Shown here piece by piece: positions 1 to 8,962 of a DNA stretch of 64,000 nt. The notes beneath the pieces were generated by a model. It saw nothing but the letters and a program-made list of their open reading frames with translations. It searched no databases and was not told the DNA's origin. This DNA comes from Paenibacillus sp. YYML68 (GTDB lineage: Bacteria > Bacillota > Bacilli > Paenibacillales > NBRC-103111), in NCBI RefSeq assembly GCF_027923405.1, contig NZ_BQYI01000001.1:3450501-3514500 (forward strand), written 5' to 3'. Position 1 is the stretch's first letter. Each line of letters opens with the position of its first letter. The translations under genes and the position numbers were made by a program.

Positions 1-569
1 ACGTCCGACTCATCGATCAGGACGTCCATTTGGCTGCGGTCTGCGGGCCTTGCAGGCGTAACCACTGCCTTATCCGGATAAACATGGTCGGGGTCAGCAA
101 ATGCCACTCGCAGGTGCAGTTTCACGCCTGCTTTCGTTTTTCGGAAAGTCGCCCATTTATACCGCTGTAGGCAAACGCTGATCGTAGAAGAGTCTATAAT
201 CTTGACCGTTCCGATGCGCCCTGATATCGGCCTAGCATCTCGATGCAACTGTGTAATGAGATTACAAAGGATGGCTTGAAGTACTTCTGGGTCCAGTTGA
301 TTATTTTTACGGGACAACTGGGATGCACTGATCGAAGCAATGCCGAGTTGCTTTTGAAATTCCTCGTCGTGCTCCAGCTTTCGCATGATGGAACGAAGAC
401 CCTTTCGCTTCTCTAACTGTGCTTCGATGAAGATGTACAGAAAGACTAAGGTGTCGAGCTTTTTCACATAACGGTCGAGCGTAGTCGTGCTTTGCCAATT
501 CGGGATGATGTTTGGATTTATTGGTGCAACCCATTTACCAAATGCAGAAAATAGTGTATCCTTGTCCAT
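1..569 (-). mobile_element. IS4-family transposase, N-terminal part, cut by window edge
   Basis: Reading leftward from the ATG at 569, with an AGGAGAT ribosome binding site at 574-580, the frame stays open to base 1. The first residues read MDKDTLFSAFGKW. Later come LSRKNNQLDPEVLQ and IIDSSTISVCLQRYKW, the latter followed by FRKTKAGVKLHLR. These are the N-terminal region and the first DDE aspartate region of IS4-family transposases. About 189 residues are visible and the remaining catalytic acids lie outside the window. The right terminal inverted repeat should lie between about 580 and 720, but I could not pair it without the other end. There is no internal stop or frameshift, so the copy may be intact. 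Confidence 0.85.
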
Positions 570-742
570 GCGTATCTCCTAAGTTAGGGATTTGGACAGG
601 GCTACCTGTTACCCTAATTTTAGGAGTTTTTTGTTACAGAGTACGACCTATTTATTACAATAATAGCACAATTTGTCCAATCTGTTCGCGTGTTAGTTTT
701 TATGCAACGCTACTGATTCGACTTATATCTAATCGCATAAGC

Positions 743-776
743 AAATGGCTGCCGAGCAACAGACTCAGCAGCCATT
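743..776 (-). terminator. Stem-loop downstream of the LTA-synthase-family gene
   Basis: A nine-base stem AATGGCTGC / GCAGCCATT with a 15-base loop lies just past the stop of the gene ending at 788. On the minus strand the stem is followed by only a short T-poor tail (TTGCTT), so this is a weak intrinsic terminator. Confidence 0.45.
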
Positions 777-787
777 CTTGTTCCCTT

Positions 788-2911
788 CTATTGCCGCTCC
801 GCGAGCTTCGTGCCGAGCTCGGCGGCAGCGAGCGCATACGGCGTCGTTTTTACGACAATCTTATCTCTCGAATCCTTCACGACAACCTCGACCTGAACCG
901 TATCGGTCTCCGACTTCACCGGCTCTACAAGCTTCGCTTCGAGCTCGCCCGAGTCATCGTTGCGCTTCGTCTCGACCGGCTGTCCATTCACATGCACAAT
1001 CGCCCCCGGCGGCAGCTCCACACCGCGAACGCTCAGCATAGAGCCATCCGCAGCGTGCTCCACAGCGACCGAATCAATCCGCATCGGACCGGTGCCGATC
1101 ACATAATTCGGATTCTTGATCGATTGCTTGATATCACCGTAGCCGTACTGCTTGCCGAATATAATGTCGTACTGCAGCAGCTCATACGCCTTCAGCGCCT
1201 CGGTCTGGATGTTCATCGACTCATATAAGTTGGTCGGCGGAATAATCGGCGTACGCTGGGATAATTGGTATAAGAAATCGGTATAATAAGTGCCTGGACG
1301 CTCGGCCTGCTTAAGCACATAAGAGCTCAGGAATGAAGGACTCATGCTCAGATGCTCCCGCTTCCGGGGCAAATAATTGTCCCATACGAGCACAGGCACC
1401 CGGTACATCTTGTTCAAAAATTCCGGATCCTGCTCCTTCAAGTAACCTGCATCCTTGTACGCCTGATAATTCTCACCCAGACTCGGCAGGTGATCTCCGA
1501 AGAAGACAATCATCGTCGGCTCGCCCTTCGCTTCATAATGCGTCACAAGCTCCTTAAGCATCGCATCTGCACCGAGCAATCCTTGCGCGAACGTCTCCAG
1601 CAAGCCCTTCGTCTCACCCTCCACGCCGGACACTTGGATCGTATTTTCCTTAAACTTTCCCGGGTAATAATGATAATGATTTTCCATCGTATTGGCAAAA
1701 ATAAAATCAGGACCGTCCGACTTCTCCTGCTCCTTAATAATATGCTTCGCTACCGAGCGATCGGACAAATAAGGACCGGCATAATCCGGCTCGAAAAATT
1801 CCTGAGATACGTACTTGGAGAAGCCGAAGTTCTCGTACACCGTCTTGCTGTTATAAAACCAGCTATGAAACGGGTTAATCGCCGTTGTCGCATAGCCTTG
1901 ACGAGCAAGTATGCTCGCGATCGAATCGATGCCGCGGTCTACGTACTGATTATACGGAATGGAGCCTTGCGGCAGGAAGCGCATCGAGTTACCAGTGAGC
2001 ACCTCGAATTCAACGTTCGCCGTACCGCCTCCATATTGCGGTGACAGCATCGTACCGCTCGTATATTTCTCCGCTAGCGAGCGATAGAACGGGATCGGGT
2101 CTTGACTGAACGTCACGTTCTTCATCTGTGTCGGATCCCAGAACGATTCGCTCAGCACTACGATAATGTTCGGCTTCACCGCGCTCTCGGCAGCGACCTC
2201 CTTCGGTACCGAGCCTGTGATTCCCCGAATGGTCTGCTCGCTGTAGCCTTCAGGCTCCTTCAGGGACAGAAACTTCAGATTCATCATCGTCGTTAGCAAA
2301 AATCCGTTCGTGCGCACGTTCTCCGTCTGATCCCATGCCATATTCTCGACATTCGCCAGCTTCTTCAGCGACACCGCGCCGTCATTATAGATCGACACGA
2401 GCAGCAGCAATGAAGCAAGCGCCATCGTCAACCGATGCTTCCAGTTCAGCCTGAGCGTCACCTTCGGCAGCTTGTAGATAAGCAGGAGGCTAATCACAAT
2501 GAACACGACGAACGCCGAGATCACCTGGAAATTAAGCAGGCCGCTTATATATGGCGTCATATCCTTCGTTTCGCTCGTCAGCAGCAGATCCCAAGGAAGA
2601 AAGGGGACGCCCAATATTTCAAGCTTGACACCGCTTACTAAGCCGAACGCAAGACAACACGTAGATACGAGCCAGAACGATAACCGCACGCTAGCGGTCA
2701 ACGCCGTTAAGAGCATGATCAGGCCGAGCACCACGAATCCGTTCAACACGAGCTCGGGAATCGCGCTGAATGTCCATCCGAACGTCTCTCCCCACTGTCC
2801 ACGGCTCAGTACCTCAACGAGCAGTACCGTCCATAGGGACCATAGCAAGAGCGGCAGGCGGGTAACCGTCTGACGTCCGTATGAGCGTAAGGTAAGCTGT
2901 AATTCTCCCAT
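788..2911 (-). CDS. LTA synthase family sulfatase-fold membrane protein
   Basis: The protein is about 707 residues. Five hydrophobic segments fill the first ~190 residues and an extracellular alkaline-phosphatase/sulfatase domain follows, which is the LtaS plan. The domain starts at NIIVVLSESFWDP and carries the nucleophile region GGGTANVEFEVLTG, where the Thr is the expected catalytic residue. It continues with TMENHYHY and MIVFFGDHLPS, whose Asp-His pair is a metal ligand. The family transfers glycerol phosphate from phosphatidylglycerol to lipoteichoic acid or its primer. A C-terminal extension of about 90 residues (from NYVIGTGPMRID) is not part of the core. I prefer ATG 2911, preceded by TGGGGA, over the in-frame GTG at 2923. 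It stands alone and is transcribed away from the GGDEF/EAL gene. Confidence 0.88.
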   Translation of the reverse strand: MGELQLTLRSYGRQTVTRLPLLLWSLWTVLLVEVLSRGQWGETFGWTFSAIPELVLNGFVVLGLIMLLTALTASVRLSFWLVSTCCLAFGLVSGVKLEILGVPFLPWDLLLTSETKDMTPYISGLLNFQVISAFVVFIVISLLLIYKLPKVTLRLNWKHRLTMALASLLLLVSIYNDGAVSLKKLANVENMAWDQTENVRTNGFLLTTMMNLKFLSLKEPEGYSEQTIRGITGSVPKEVAAESAVKPNIIVVLSESFWDPTQMKNVTFSQDPIPFYRSLAEKYTSGTMLSPQYGGGTANVEFEVLTGNSMRFLPQGSIPYNQYVDRGIDSIASILARQGYATTAINPFHSWFYNSKTVYENFGFSKYVSQEFFEPDYAGPYLSDRSVAKHIIKEQEKSDGPDFIFANTMENHYHYYPGKFKENTIQVSGVEGETKGLLETFAQGLLGADAMLKELVTHYEAKGEPTMIVFFGDHLPSLGENYQAYKDAGYLKEQDPEFLNKMYRVPVLVWDNYLPRKREHLSMSPSFLSSYVLKQAERPGTYYTDFLYQLSQRTPIIPPTNLYESMNIQTEALKAYELLQYDIIFGKQYGYGDIKQSIKNPNYVIGTGPMRIDSVAVEHAADGSMLSVRGVELPPGAIVHVNGQPVETKRNDDSGELEAKLVEPVKSETDTVQVEVVVKDSRDKIVVKTTPYALAAAELGTKLAERQ

Positions 2912-3151
2912 ATAAATCCCCACACTTATATTAATTTATTGTAAACAACTTGCACTAGTATAGCATATATCAACCGTTTGTGTATGATGTCGTATTAAAA
3001 TTTTATTAATACAGAACTGGATAATTTTTCATGAATACAACAATGATGTCGACTGCTGCTCCTTATGCTAAAATAAATGTAATTACTCTGACGCGCGGTC
3101 CGGATTGGACCTGCCGCAGAGCGCAATGAACGGTGCAAAGGAGTCGCAGCC

Positions 3152-4810
3152 TTGAATATACATCCATATCATAACGAGCTTCACCCCTTGCTCACCCGAC
3201 TCCTCGTTGACATGCAGGACTCGATCTACGTGATGGAGGTCGATCCGCAGCAGCAATTCCGCTACGTCTTCGTGAACCGGGCAGCGACGCTGTTCAGCGG
3301 CATCTCGATGGCGCATGCCGGCCGTACGTTCTTCGACACGAACGAGCCGGAGATGGCGGCCTTCCTTCATCAGAAGTACTCCCGGGTGCTGAGGGAAAGA
3401 ACAAGCCTGCGCTTCGAGGACGGTGTGCGGCTGCCGAACGGCCTGTTAAGCGGAGAGAGCATTCTGACTCCGATTATGGACGAGCAAGGACGGATCACCC
3501 AAATCGTGTGCGTCACCCGCGATACGACCGAGCGTAAGCGCATGGAGGAGACGCTTCATCATTACGCCTATCACGACGAGGTCACCCAGCTGTACAACCG
3601 GCGATATTTGTTTCAGTTTGTCGTTCAGCCTGCGGTCGTCTATTTGCTCGATCTCGATCACTTCAAGAACATCAACGATACGTTCGGACACGACATCGGA
3701 GATTCACTGCTCATCGAGGCGGCGCGACGTCTGCGCGATCGGTTCGAGGACAGCTACACGCTCGTGCGGCTAGGCGGAGACGAATTCATTGTGGCCGCTC
3801 ATTCACCGAAGGAGTCTGCGGAGGCTGCCGCCGAGCGCATACTGGATGCATTCCGCGAGCCATTCCGACTGCAGGACCGCTACATGAACATCAGCGTCAG
3901 CATCGGGGTCGCGGTTAATACGCAGGGCGAAGAGATCCATACACTATTGAAGCATGCCGACATTGCGCTGTATCGAGCGAAGGGCGAGGGGCGAAGACGG
4001 TACCACATTTTCGAATCGGGCTCGAGGTATGATCATCTGGTTAAATTCAAATATGAGCTTGCACTCGCGACAGCCATCGAGCGTGATGAGCTGAGACTTG
4101 CGTACCAGCCGATCTACGACTGCACCTCGAATCGTATTGTCGGCGCTGAGGCGCTCCTGCGCTGGGAGAGTGCGCTGTACGGCTCGGTATCGCCCGCCGA
4201 CTTCATCCCGGTTGCTGAGGACACAGGACTCATTATTCCGATCGGCGATTGGGTGCTTCGGCAAGCTTGCCGCGACTTATCCCACCTGAAGACGCTGTTC
4301 GGTGAGCCATTTAAGATGTCGGTCAACATATCGAGGCGGCAGCTGCATGAGGAAGGCTTCATCGAACGGCTGCACAGCATTGTACTGGCGGCGCAGGTGA
4401 ACCCATCCGATGTCGATCTAGAAATTACAGAAAGCATGGTCATTCATCATATCGAGGGTGTGCAGCGCATTCTGCAAACCGTCCGTGAGCTCGGCTTCAC
4501 TATTACGCTCGATGACTTCGGCACCGGCTACTCGTCGCTGAGCATGCTGACGTCGCTGCCGATCGACAAGCTTAAGATCGACCGCTCCTTCATCCATCAT
4601 ATGAACCAATCGCTCATTTCGGCCATCCTTGCGATGGCAAGCGCGCTCAAGCTGCAGGTCGTCGCCGAGGGCGTCGAGCTGGAGGAGCAGCTGCTCCGGC
4701 TGCGCGAGCTGTCCTGTCCGTTCGTGCAAGGATATTTGATCTGTAGGCCGCTGGAGCTGCAGAAGCTCGAGGCCCAGCTGGAATTCATGTCGAATTTCGT
4801 CAAGGCATGA
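3152..4810 (+). CDS. PAS-GGDEF-EAL cyclic-di-GMP turnover protein
   Basis: The protein has 552 residues. It starts with TTG at 3152 behind AAAGGAG (3138-3144). A PAS domain covers roughly residues 10-130 and ends in the PAC-like stretch VCVTRDTTERKRMEE. A GGDEF domain follows with an intact RLGGDEF motif (208-212). The EAL domain has intact EALLRW (Glu333), EITESMV, DDFGTGYSSL, KIDRSFI and VAEGVE motifs. No RxxD sits five residues before GGDEF, so the usual product-inhibition site appears absent. Both catalytic motifs are intact, so cyclase and phosphodiesterase activity are both possible. No membrane segment is seen, so the protein should be cytosolic and tuned by the PAS ligand. A c-di-GMP-I riboswitch lies at 29.2 kb in the same window. 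Confidence 0.93.
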   Translation: MNIHPYHNELHPLLTRLLVDMQDSIYVMEVDPQQQFRYVFVNRAATLFSGISMAHAGRTFFDTNEPEMAAFLHQKYSRVLRERTSLRFEDGVRLPNGLLSGESILTPIMDEQGRITQIVCVTRDTTERKRMEETLHHYAYHDEVTQLYNRRYLFQFVVQPAVVYLLDLDHFKNINDTFGHDIGDSLLIEAARRLRDRFEDSYTLVRLGGDEFIVAAHSPKESAEAAAERILDAFREPFRLQDRYMNISVSIGVAVNTQGEEIHTLLKHADIALYRAKGEGRRRYHIFESGSRYDHLVKFKYELALATAIERDELRLAYQPIYDCTSNRIVGAEALLRWESALYGSVSPADFIPVAEDTGLIIPIGDWVLRQACRDLSHLKTLFGEPFKMSVNISRRQLHEEGFIERLHSIVLAAQVNPSDVDLEITESMVIHHIEGVQRILQTVRELGFTITLDDFGTGYSSLSMLTSLPIDKLKIDRSFIHHMNQSLISAILAMASALKLQVVAEGVELEEQLLRLRELSCPFVQGYLICRPLELQKLEAQLEFMSNFVKA

Positions 4811-4885
4811 CTTCCGTCTCGACCGATCACATGGTACACTAGTAATGCTGAACGATGAATTTTTTCTTAACTGGAGTGAACGGTC

Positions 4886-5323
4886 GTGTATGAGGCGAAT
4901 TTCTTAGAGCTATTCTGGGATAAAGTCAAGTCGAATCACATTCAAAATTATCCGATGCCTGTTTCCCTGCACCACGGCCTGGCCCATACCGTTCAGCTGG
5001 AGGATCGCAAGACCAACTTATTATGGCTTCCCTATGAGTACACAGGACTTGCTTATGTGGAGCGTATACCAGGGTCCGTCGATATATTCCCTTATTACCG
5101 GGGCATGATCGTCGAAGCGTTCGAGCTCTCGCACGGTATGGACCTGCACAAGCCGAAGCGAGAGGAAGCCGTCCTCAAGCAGCTGTATTCCAGATCGTGG
5201 GAGCTACATCAAGTCATTAGCGCCGAGCCCTTCTTCGGGACCGCTGCCGACTACTTGTACAAATTTCATCATCTCGTTGAGTTTTTGAAATATTTCAATT
5301 CCGCGAAAAAAATACCGGTATAG
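4886..5323 (+). CDS. Conserved-looking hypothetical protein, 145 residues
   Basis: It starts with GTG at 4886 behind CTGGAGTGA and is followed by a strong terminator. The product is soluble, with no signal peptide or membrane segment and many aromatic residues (FLELFWDKVK, LLWLPYEYTGLAYVERIPG, FPYYRGMIVEAFEL). It ends in a helical FHHLVEFLKYF segment. I do not recognise the family. Codon use matches its neighbours. It lies 75 bases after the GGDEF/EAL gene on the same strand and may be cotranscribed with it. Confidence 0.7.
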   Translation: MYEANFLELFWDKVKSNHIQNYPMPVSLHHGLAHTVQLEDRKTNLLWLPYEYTGLAYVERIPGSVDIFPYYRGMIVEAFELSHGMDLHKPKREEAVLKQLYSRSWELHQVISAEPFFGTAADYLYKFHHLVEFLKYFNSAKKIPV

Positions 5324-5353
5324 CGACGATGATCCGTGAAGCAGCAAAGCTGG

Positions 5354-5378
5354 GACCTGTGTGCGCACAGGTCTTTTT
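5354..5378 (+). terminator. Intrinsic terminator
   Basis: A perfect eight-base stem GACCTGTG / CACAGGTC with a TGCG loop is followed directly by TTTTT. It closes the unit ending at 5323. Confidence 0.9.
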
Positions 5379-5398
5379 GCTGCGCGAGCACGTGCCTC

Positions 5399-5447
5399 TT
5401 GACATACTCTGGAACTCGTCGTATATTTTATTTATTGATCAATAAAT
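5399..5447 (+). promoter_or_regulatory. Sigma-A promoter with palindromic operator for the TetR gene
   Basis: TTGACA (5399-5404), a 17-base spacer and TATATT (5422-5427) form a near-consensus promoter. A perfect 18-base palindrome, ATTTATTGATCAATAAAT, occupies 5430-5447 over the expected transcription start. A TetR dimer bound here would block the promoter. A closely similar site precedes the next gene (6102-6120). Confidence 0.85.
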
Positions 5448-5476
5448 GAGGTTGAGCAAGCGGAAAGGAGACACAC

Positions 5477-6001
5477 ATGCCATCCAAGGAAGAAGCCGCC
5501 CACAATCGGCGGCTGCAGATCATTCAGGCAGCGGCCGCCCTCTTTGCGGAGCTTGGGTACTACAAGACGACGACAGCCGAGGTCGCCAGACAAGTTGGCG
5601 TGACGCAGCCGTACATTTTCCACTTCTTCAAGTCCAAGGAGCAGCTGTACTTGGCCGTACTGGAGCAAGCGTCCCAGCACCTCATGCACGCCTTCACGTC
5701 GGTAGAGGCTCCGCCTGATCGGCTGCATGAGGCGATGGGTAAAGCGTTCGCCCGACTGCTCGAGACGAACCGTCATGAGATTATGCTCGTCATGATGTCG
5801 TTCGCAACGCCAGAGCCGCCAGTTCGGGAGTATACCCGGCAAGTGTTCGAGCTCGTCTACGATACGGTCAGACAGCGCTTCGCGGCAGCAGGCATCGAGC
5901 AGCCGGGAGTTCGAGCCAGCAGCTTCATTGGCAGCGGGCTCGTCATCGCCCTGTCCGAGACAGTCGGCCTGCCTCGTCTGCTGCCTTGGTGCAACGATTG
6001 A
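5477..6001 (+). CDS. TetR/AcrR-family transcriptional regulator
   Basis: The protein has 174 residues. It starts with ATG at 5477 behind GGAAAGGAG. The N-terminal helix-turn-helix is clear: AAALFAELGYYKTTTAEVARQVGVTQPYIFHFFKSKEQL is the standard TetR fold signature. The rest is a helical ligand-binding domain of unknown specificity. An 18-base palindrome covers its own promoter and a near copy lies before the membrane-protein gene that follows. It therefore probably represses both itself and that gene, a common layout for sensing a small hydrophobic molecule. Confidence 0.92.
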   Translation: MPSKEEAAHNRRLQIIQAAAALFAELGYYKTTTAEVARQVGVTQPYIFHFFKSKEQLYLAVLEQASQHLMHAFTSVEAPPDRLHEAMGKAFARLLETNRHEIMLVMMSFATPEPPVREYTRQVFELVYDTVRQRFAAAGIEQPGVRASSFIGSGLVIALSETVGLPRLLPWCND

Positions 6002-6101
6002 GCTGTCATTATCGGAGGTCGGCTGTATGTCTATGCATGCGGCCCGGCTCCGTACGGATCGGGCGGTCCCAGCACTTGAAGCATTTTTTTTGCGGGTTCA
6101 T

Positions 6102-6120
6102 TTATTTATTGATAAATAAT
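6102..6120 (+). promoter_or_regulatory. Second TetR-type operator before the membrane-protein gene
   Basis: TTATTTATTGATAAATAA (6102-6119) is palindromic in 8 of 9 base pairs. It shares the core ATTTATTGAT with the palindrome at 5430-5447. It sits 20 bases before the ATG at 6140. The gene behind it has no convincing -35 box, so the exact promoter is unclear. Confidence 0.7.
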
Positions 6121-6139
6121 ATGAGAGGATGTTGTTACG

Positions 6140-7033
6140 ATGTTGAATGCTGCTGTTACGAGGGTTAAGGGTGCGCTGCTCCATTCCGATGAGCGCATGG
6201 TGTATCAAATGGCGCTTGTCGGCCTAGTATCGGGCGCTCTATGCTACCTTTGCTTGCTGCTCCAGCAACTCGGCTTGCTGTTCCCCGCTGAGCTGGAGAT
6301 CGTCAGAGCTGCGTCGCTGTGCTTCGCATTCGGTCTATTCCTGGCCACGACAGGACTTGTGCTCCCATTGACCGGGCTTACCGTCCGTACCCGCACCTGG
6401 TTCCAGCGTGTGCTCGCTGTACCCGCCTACTATGCCTTCCCGGTCGAGATCATTCAAGTGTTCCGCGGACTTGACCCGCGCTTCAACGAAGGCCCCTTCC
6501 TCACGCACGTATTGCCTGGTATCGTCTACGGCGCGCTGTTCGGCTTCGTCATTCTCATGTATGTATGGCTGACGGCACAATTTTTCACCGCAAAGTCGTA
6601 TCGTACGAACCCGCTGCTCGTGCTCGGCATTCGCTACGGTCTGCTCTCCTCGATGGCTGGCTTCGGGTCGGGCGTATGGATGGCTCTCATTCAGGGACGT
6701 TACATCGGGGAGCAAGGCGACATTATGGGCGTCCACTTCCTCGGCTTCCACGGTCTGCAGGCTGTGCCTGTGCTCGCTCTGCTGCTGCTGCGCCTTCCTG
6801 ATGTCCAGCCGCTTCGCTACGTGCATGCGGCAGGCTCGCTCTGGCTGCTGCTGTCGATGTACTCGGTGCTGCCGACCGCGCTGGGACGCTCCTTGCTCGA
6901 CTTCACTGAGCCGCTGAATGCTCCGCTGTATGTGCTGCTTGCCGCCTGGGGGGCGGTCACGGTGCGCGTCGTGCTGCTGCTTGCTCGAAGCCGCACTTCC
7001 TCGAAGCAGCCCGAGCTCCCGGCATCGTCGTAG
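6140..7033 (+). CDS. Seven-TM integral membrane protein, unknown function
   Basis: The protein has 297 residues and about seven hydrophobic helices (LVGLVSGALCYLCLLL, ASLCFAFGLFLATTGLVLPLTG, HVLPGIVYGALFGFVILMYVWL and others). Charged loops include FRGLDPRFNEGP and IQGRYIGEQGDIMGVHFLGFHG. It starts with ATG at 6140 behind GAGAGGATG. I do not recognise the family. The conserved-looking His and Gly residues in the loop before helix five could bind a ligand or metal, but that is a guess. It is the only apparent target of the adjacent TetR and a terminator follows at 7070. Confidence 0.8.
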   Translation: MLNAAVTRVKGALLHSDERMVYQMALVGLVSGALCYLCLLLQQLGLLFPAELEIVRAASLCFAFGLFLATTGLVLPLTGLTVRTRTWFQRVLAVPAYYAFPVEIIQVFRGLDPRFNEGPFLTHVLPGIVYGALFGFVILMYVWLTAQFFTAKSYRTNPLLVLGIRYGLLSSMAGFGSGVWMALIQGRYIGEQGDIMGVHFLGFHGLQAVPVLALLLLRLPDVQPLRYVHAAGSLWLLLSMYSVLPTALGRSLLDFTEPLNAPLYVLLAAWGAVTVRVVLLLARSRTSSKQPELPASS

Positions 7034-7069
7034 GATGAACAGCACCGCTTGTGAATTTAATAATAATGT

Positions 7070-7100
7070 AAACGAACGGGTTTGCTATCCGTTCGTTTTT
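7070..7100 (+). terminator. Intrinsic terminator after the membrane-protein gene
   Basis: A ten-base stem AAACGAACGG / CCGTTCGTTT with a nine-base loop runs into TTTTT. Confidence 0.88.
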
Positions 7101-7155
7101 CGTTACAATTAAGATATGAGTAACGATATGCAGAGACGACCTGAGGTGAGCATCC

Positions 7156-8034
7156 GTGGAACAAGATCAGCAGCATAGCGAATCGCAGGAGTCCGAGAGC
7201 CTACCCGAGCCTGCTTCGGTGGAGCGCGCAGCCGTGAAGCTGTGCGCCCACTGCAAGCTGGTGAAGCCGATTGGTGAATTTTTGCGGCGCACGGGCAAGC
7301 GCGCCGGCAAGGCATCCCGGCGCGGCGCGTGCCGGACTTGCCGCAAGCAGCGGAGCGCCTCGGCCGTGGACGAGGCGCTCCAGCCGGATGCGGCGAAGCC
7401 CTCGACGGAGCGCGCCAAGCCGGATGCGGCGAAGCCCTCGACGGAGCGCGCCAAGCCGGATGCGGCGAAGCCGCCGATGAGGGAGCCCGCGAAGCCGCTA
7501 GGGCTCCACGCTGTGCCTGCGCCGCCGGAGGATGCGGCTGCTGGCGAAGCCGAAGCTCGGCCGAGGCTGCTGCAGCATCGGCCGCTGCCTGTGCCGCCGC
7601 CGCGTCCGAAGGGACCGGATGCGGCGATTTTGCGACCGACACGTGAAGGGGTCCTGTGGATGCTCGGACGTACGGACAAGGGTCGACGGTGGCGTCAGGA
7701 AACGGATCTGGAGACAGCTGTCACGCTCGTCAATGAATTCGCCGCCGTCGTGGTGAACCGATATACGGTCAAGCGCTTGTACAGCAACAAGTCGTTCCGT
7801 CAGTACATCTTGACTCGCGATGCATATACGTGCCACTTCTGCGGCCAATTCGGCAATACGATCGATCATCTGCTCCCCCGCTCCAAGGGCGGTCATACGA
7901 CGCCGGTCAACTGTGTTTGCGCCTGCAACGAGTGCAATCAGAGCAAGGCGAGTCAGAGCGTCGAGGAGTTCATTCAGTCGGGCCATGACGACTCTCATGA
8001 TCCAGCACACTCGGTCGAGCTCAGACCCGATTAA
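7156..8034 (+). CDS. HNH endonuclease domain protein with N-terminal zinc finger and Ala/Pro repeat linker
   Basis: The protein has 292 residues. GTG start at 7156 follows GAGGTGAG. Near the N terminus, LCAHCKLVKPIGEF and ACRTCRKQR supply two CxxC pairs, a likely zinc ribbon. A low-complexity linker then contains three units of KPDAAKPSTERA. The C-terminal half ends in an HNH domain: CHFCGQFGNTIDHLLPRSKGG, then NCVCACNECNQSK, with both zinc CxxC pairs and the ID-H catalytic region. Such stand-alone HNH proteins are common in Gram-positive chromosomes and their targets are mostly unknown. Nothing phage-like flanks it. Confidence 0.88.
   Translation: MEQDQQHSESQESESLPEPASVERAAVKLCAHCKLVKPIGEFLRRTGKRAGKASRRGACRTCRKQRSASAVDEALQPDAAKPSTERAKPDAAKPSTERAKPDAAKPPMREPAKPLGLHAVPAPPEDAAAGEAEARPRLLQHRPLPVPPPRPKGPDAAILRPTREGVLWMLGRTDKGRRWRQETDLETAVTLVNEFAAVVVNRYTVKRLYSNKSFRQYILTRDAYTCHFCGQFGNTIDHLLPRSKGGHTTPVNCVCACNECNQSKASQSVEEFIQSGHDDSHDPAHSVELRPD
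7383..7472 (+). repeat. 36-base in-frame tandem repeat in the HNH gene
   Basis: Copies start at 7383, 7419 and 7455. The first two 36-base units are identical and the third is partial (about 18 bases). The unit encodes PDAAKPSTERAK and lies in the linker between the zinc finger and the nuclease domain. Confidence 0.9.
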
Positions 8035-8120
8035 TGCTCACTATATTTCCTCCGAGGTTGTGCCTTTCCTATTCACGAGCTGTGCCAGCCCAGTAAAAAT
8101 TCACAAGGAGTGTTATCATC

Positions 8121-8342
8121 ATGAGACAACGTTTAAAGCTAACGCTGAGAACTCAGGAGCTGAGACAACTCGCTCACATTATGATGGAACATAATCACCT
8201 GATCGCGGAGTCGATCCGCGAGAACCGTGCGCAGCTGAAGGAAACGATTGAGCGCAATACGAGGCAGAGGGAAGCGGTTCAGCAGCAGCTGCAGGAGTTG
8301 CGAGCCCAGCTTCAGGACAATTCCCGCCAAGCCCGATCCTGA
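8121..8342 (+). CDS. Small coiled-coil protein, 73 residues
   Basis: ATG at 8121 follows a good AAGGAG site. The product is rich in Glu, Gln, Arg and Leu. It begins RQRLKLTLRTQELRQLAHIM and continues in heptad-like fashion to the end (ERNTRQREAVQQQLQELRAQL). It is almost certainly an extended helix or coiled coil. It has no Cys, signal peptide or known domain that I can see. It lies 86 bases after the HNH gene and converges on ypsA. Function unknown. Confidence 0.7.
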   Translation: MRQRLKLTLRTQELRQLAHIMMEHNHLIAESIRENRAQLKETIERNTRQREAVQQQLQELRAQLQDNSRQARS

Positions 8343-8392
8343 TGACTGGGCAAGCATGATAGTCAACGCGGGCTATAGGCCTGTGATTACTC

Positions 8393-8962
8393 TTACTCGA
8401 AGCCGTAATCGTGCTGCTGCTCTTCCTCCGCGGCCTGTTCGAGCTCGAACGCCGTAATGGTACGAATGACGTAATGGCGGGCAGCGGCCTGCTGCTCCGC
8501 TTGCTTGAGCATATAGCGCGGCGAGCCCTCCTTCTCCTCGTCGTACACGATGAGCAAGCCATCTGTATGTTTCAGCAAAAACTTGTTCTTCTCCGCGAAT
8601 TGCCACGGCCCAACATATTTGCTATTGGTCACACTCTTCGTATAATCGGCCCGCCGCAGCACCTCCTGGTACTGCTCCTTCTTATCGTCGCTCCAGTTCT
8701 CCTCCTGCTCGAGGAACGGCGTAATGACCGCCAGCTGCAGCTGCGGATAATCAGCCTTCAGCTCGATGACCGCTTGCGCTGCCCACAGCTCCACTCCCCA
8801 CTGACCGCTGACGATGACCCATTCGAGTCCTTCCTCCAGCGCCTCCTCCAGCCTTCGCCGGATCGCCTTCTTAATGATCGGAACACCTGGATGCTTATTG
8901 GAAAAAATCCCGAGCTCCGACGCCTTATATCCCGTAATCAGCATTCGCTTCATCGTGGTCAC
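8393..8962 (-). CDS. ypsA: YpsA-like DUF1273 (SLOG-superfamily) protein
   Basis: The protein has 189 residues. It opens MKRMLITGYKASELGIF, followed by the IVSGQWGVELWAAQAVIELK glycine-rich region and IVYDEEKEGSPRYML. These are hallmarks of the DUF1273/YpsA family, which adopts a SLOG nucleotide-binding Rossmann-like fold. In Bacillus subtilis YpsA has been linked to cell division. I choose GTG at 8962 because AGGAG lies eight bases before it, whereas ATG 8953 would be 17 bases away. The C terminus carries a short acidic Glu/Gln tail. It is convergent with the coiled-coil gene. Confidence 0.88.
   Translation of the reverse strand: MTTMKRMLITGYKASELGIFSNKHPGVPIIKKAIRRRLEEALEEGLEWVIVSGQWGVELWAAQAVIELKADYPQLQLAVITPFLEQEENWSDDKKEQYQEVLRRADYTKSVTNSKYVGPWQFAEKNKFLLKHTDGLLIVYDEEKEGSPRYMLKQAEQQAAARHYVIRTITAFELEQAAEEEQQHDYGFE

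Noticed and set aside
512-1228. Plus-strand open frame crossing the transposase start and the LTA-synthase gene
   Set aside because: It spans two unrelated real genes on the other strand and shows no domain.
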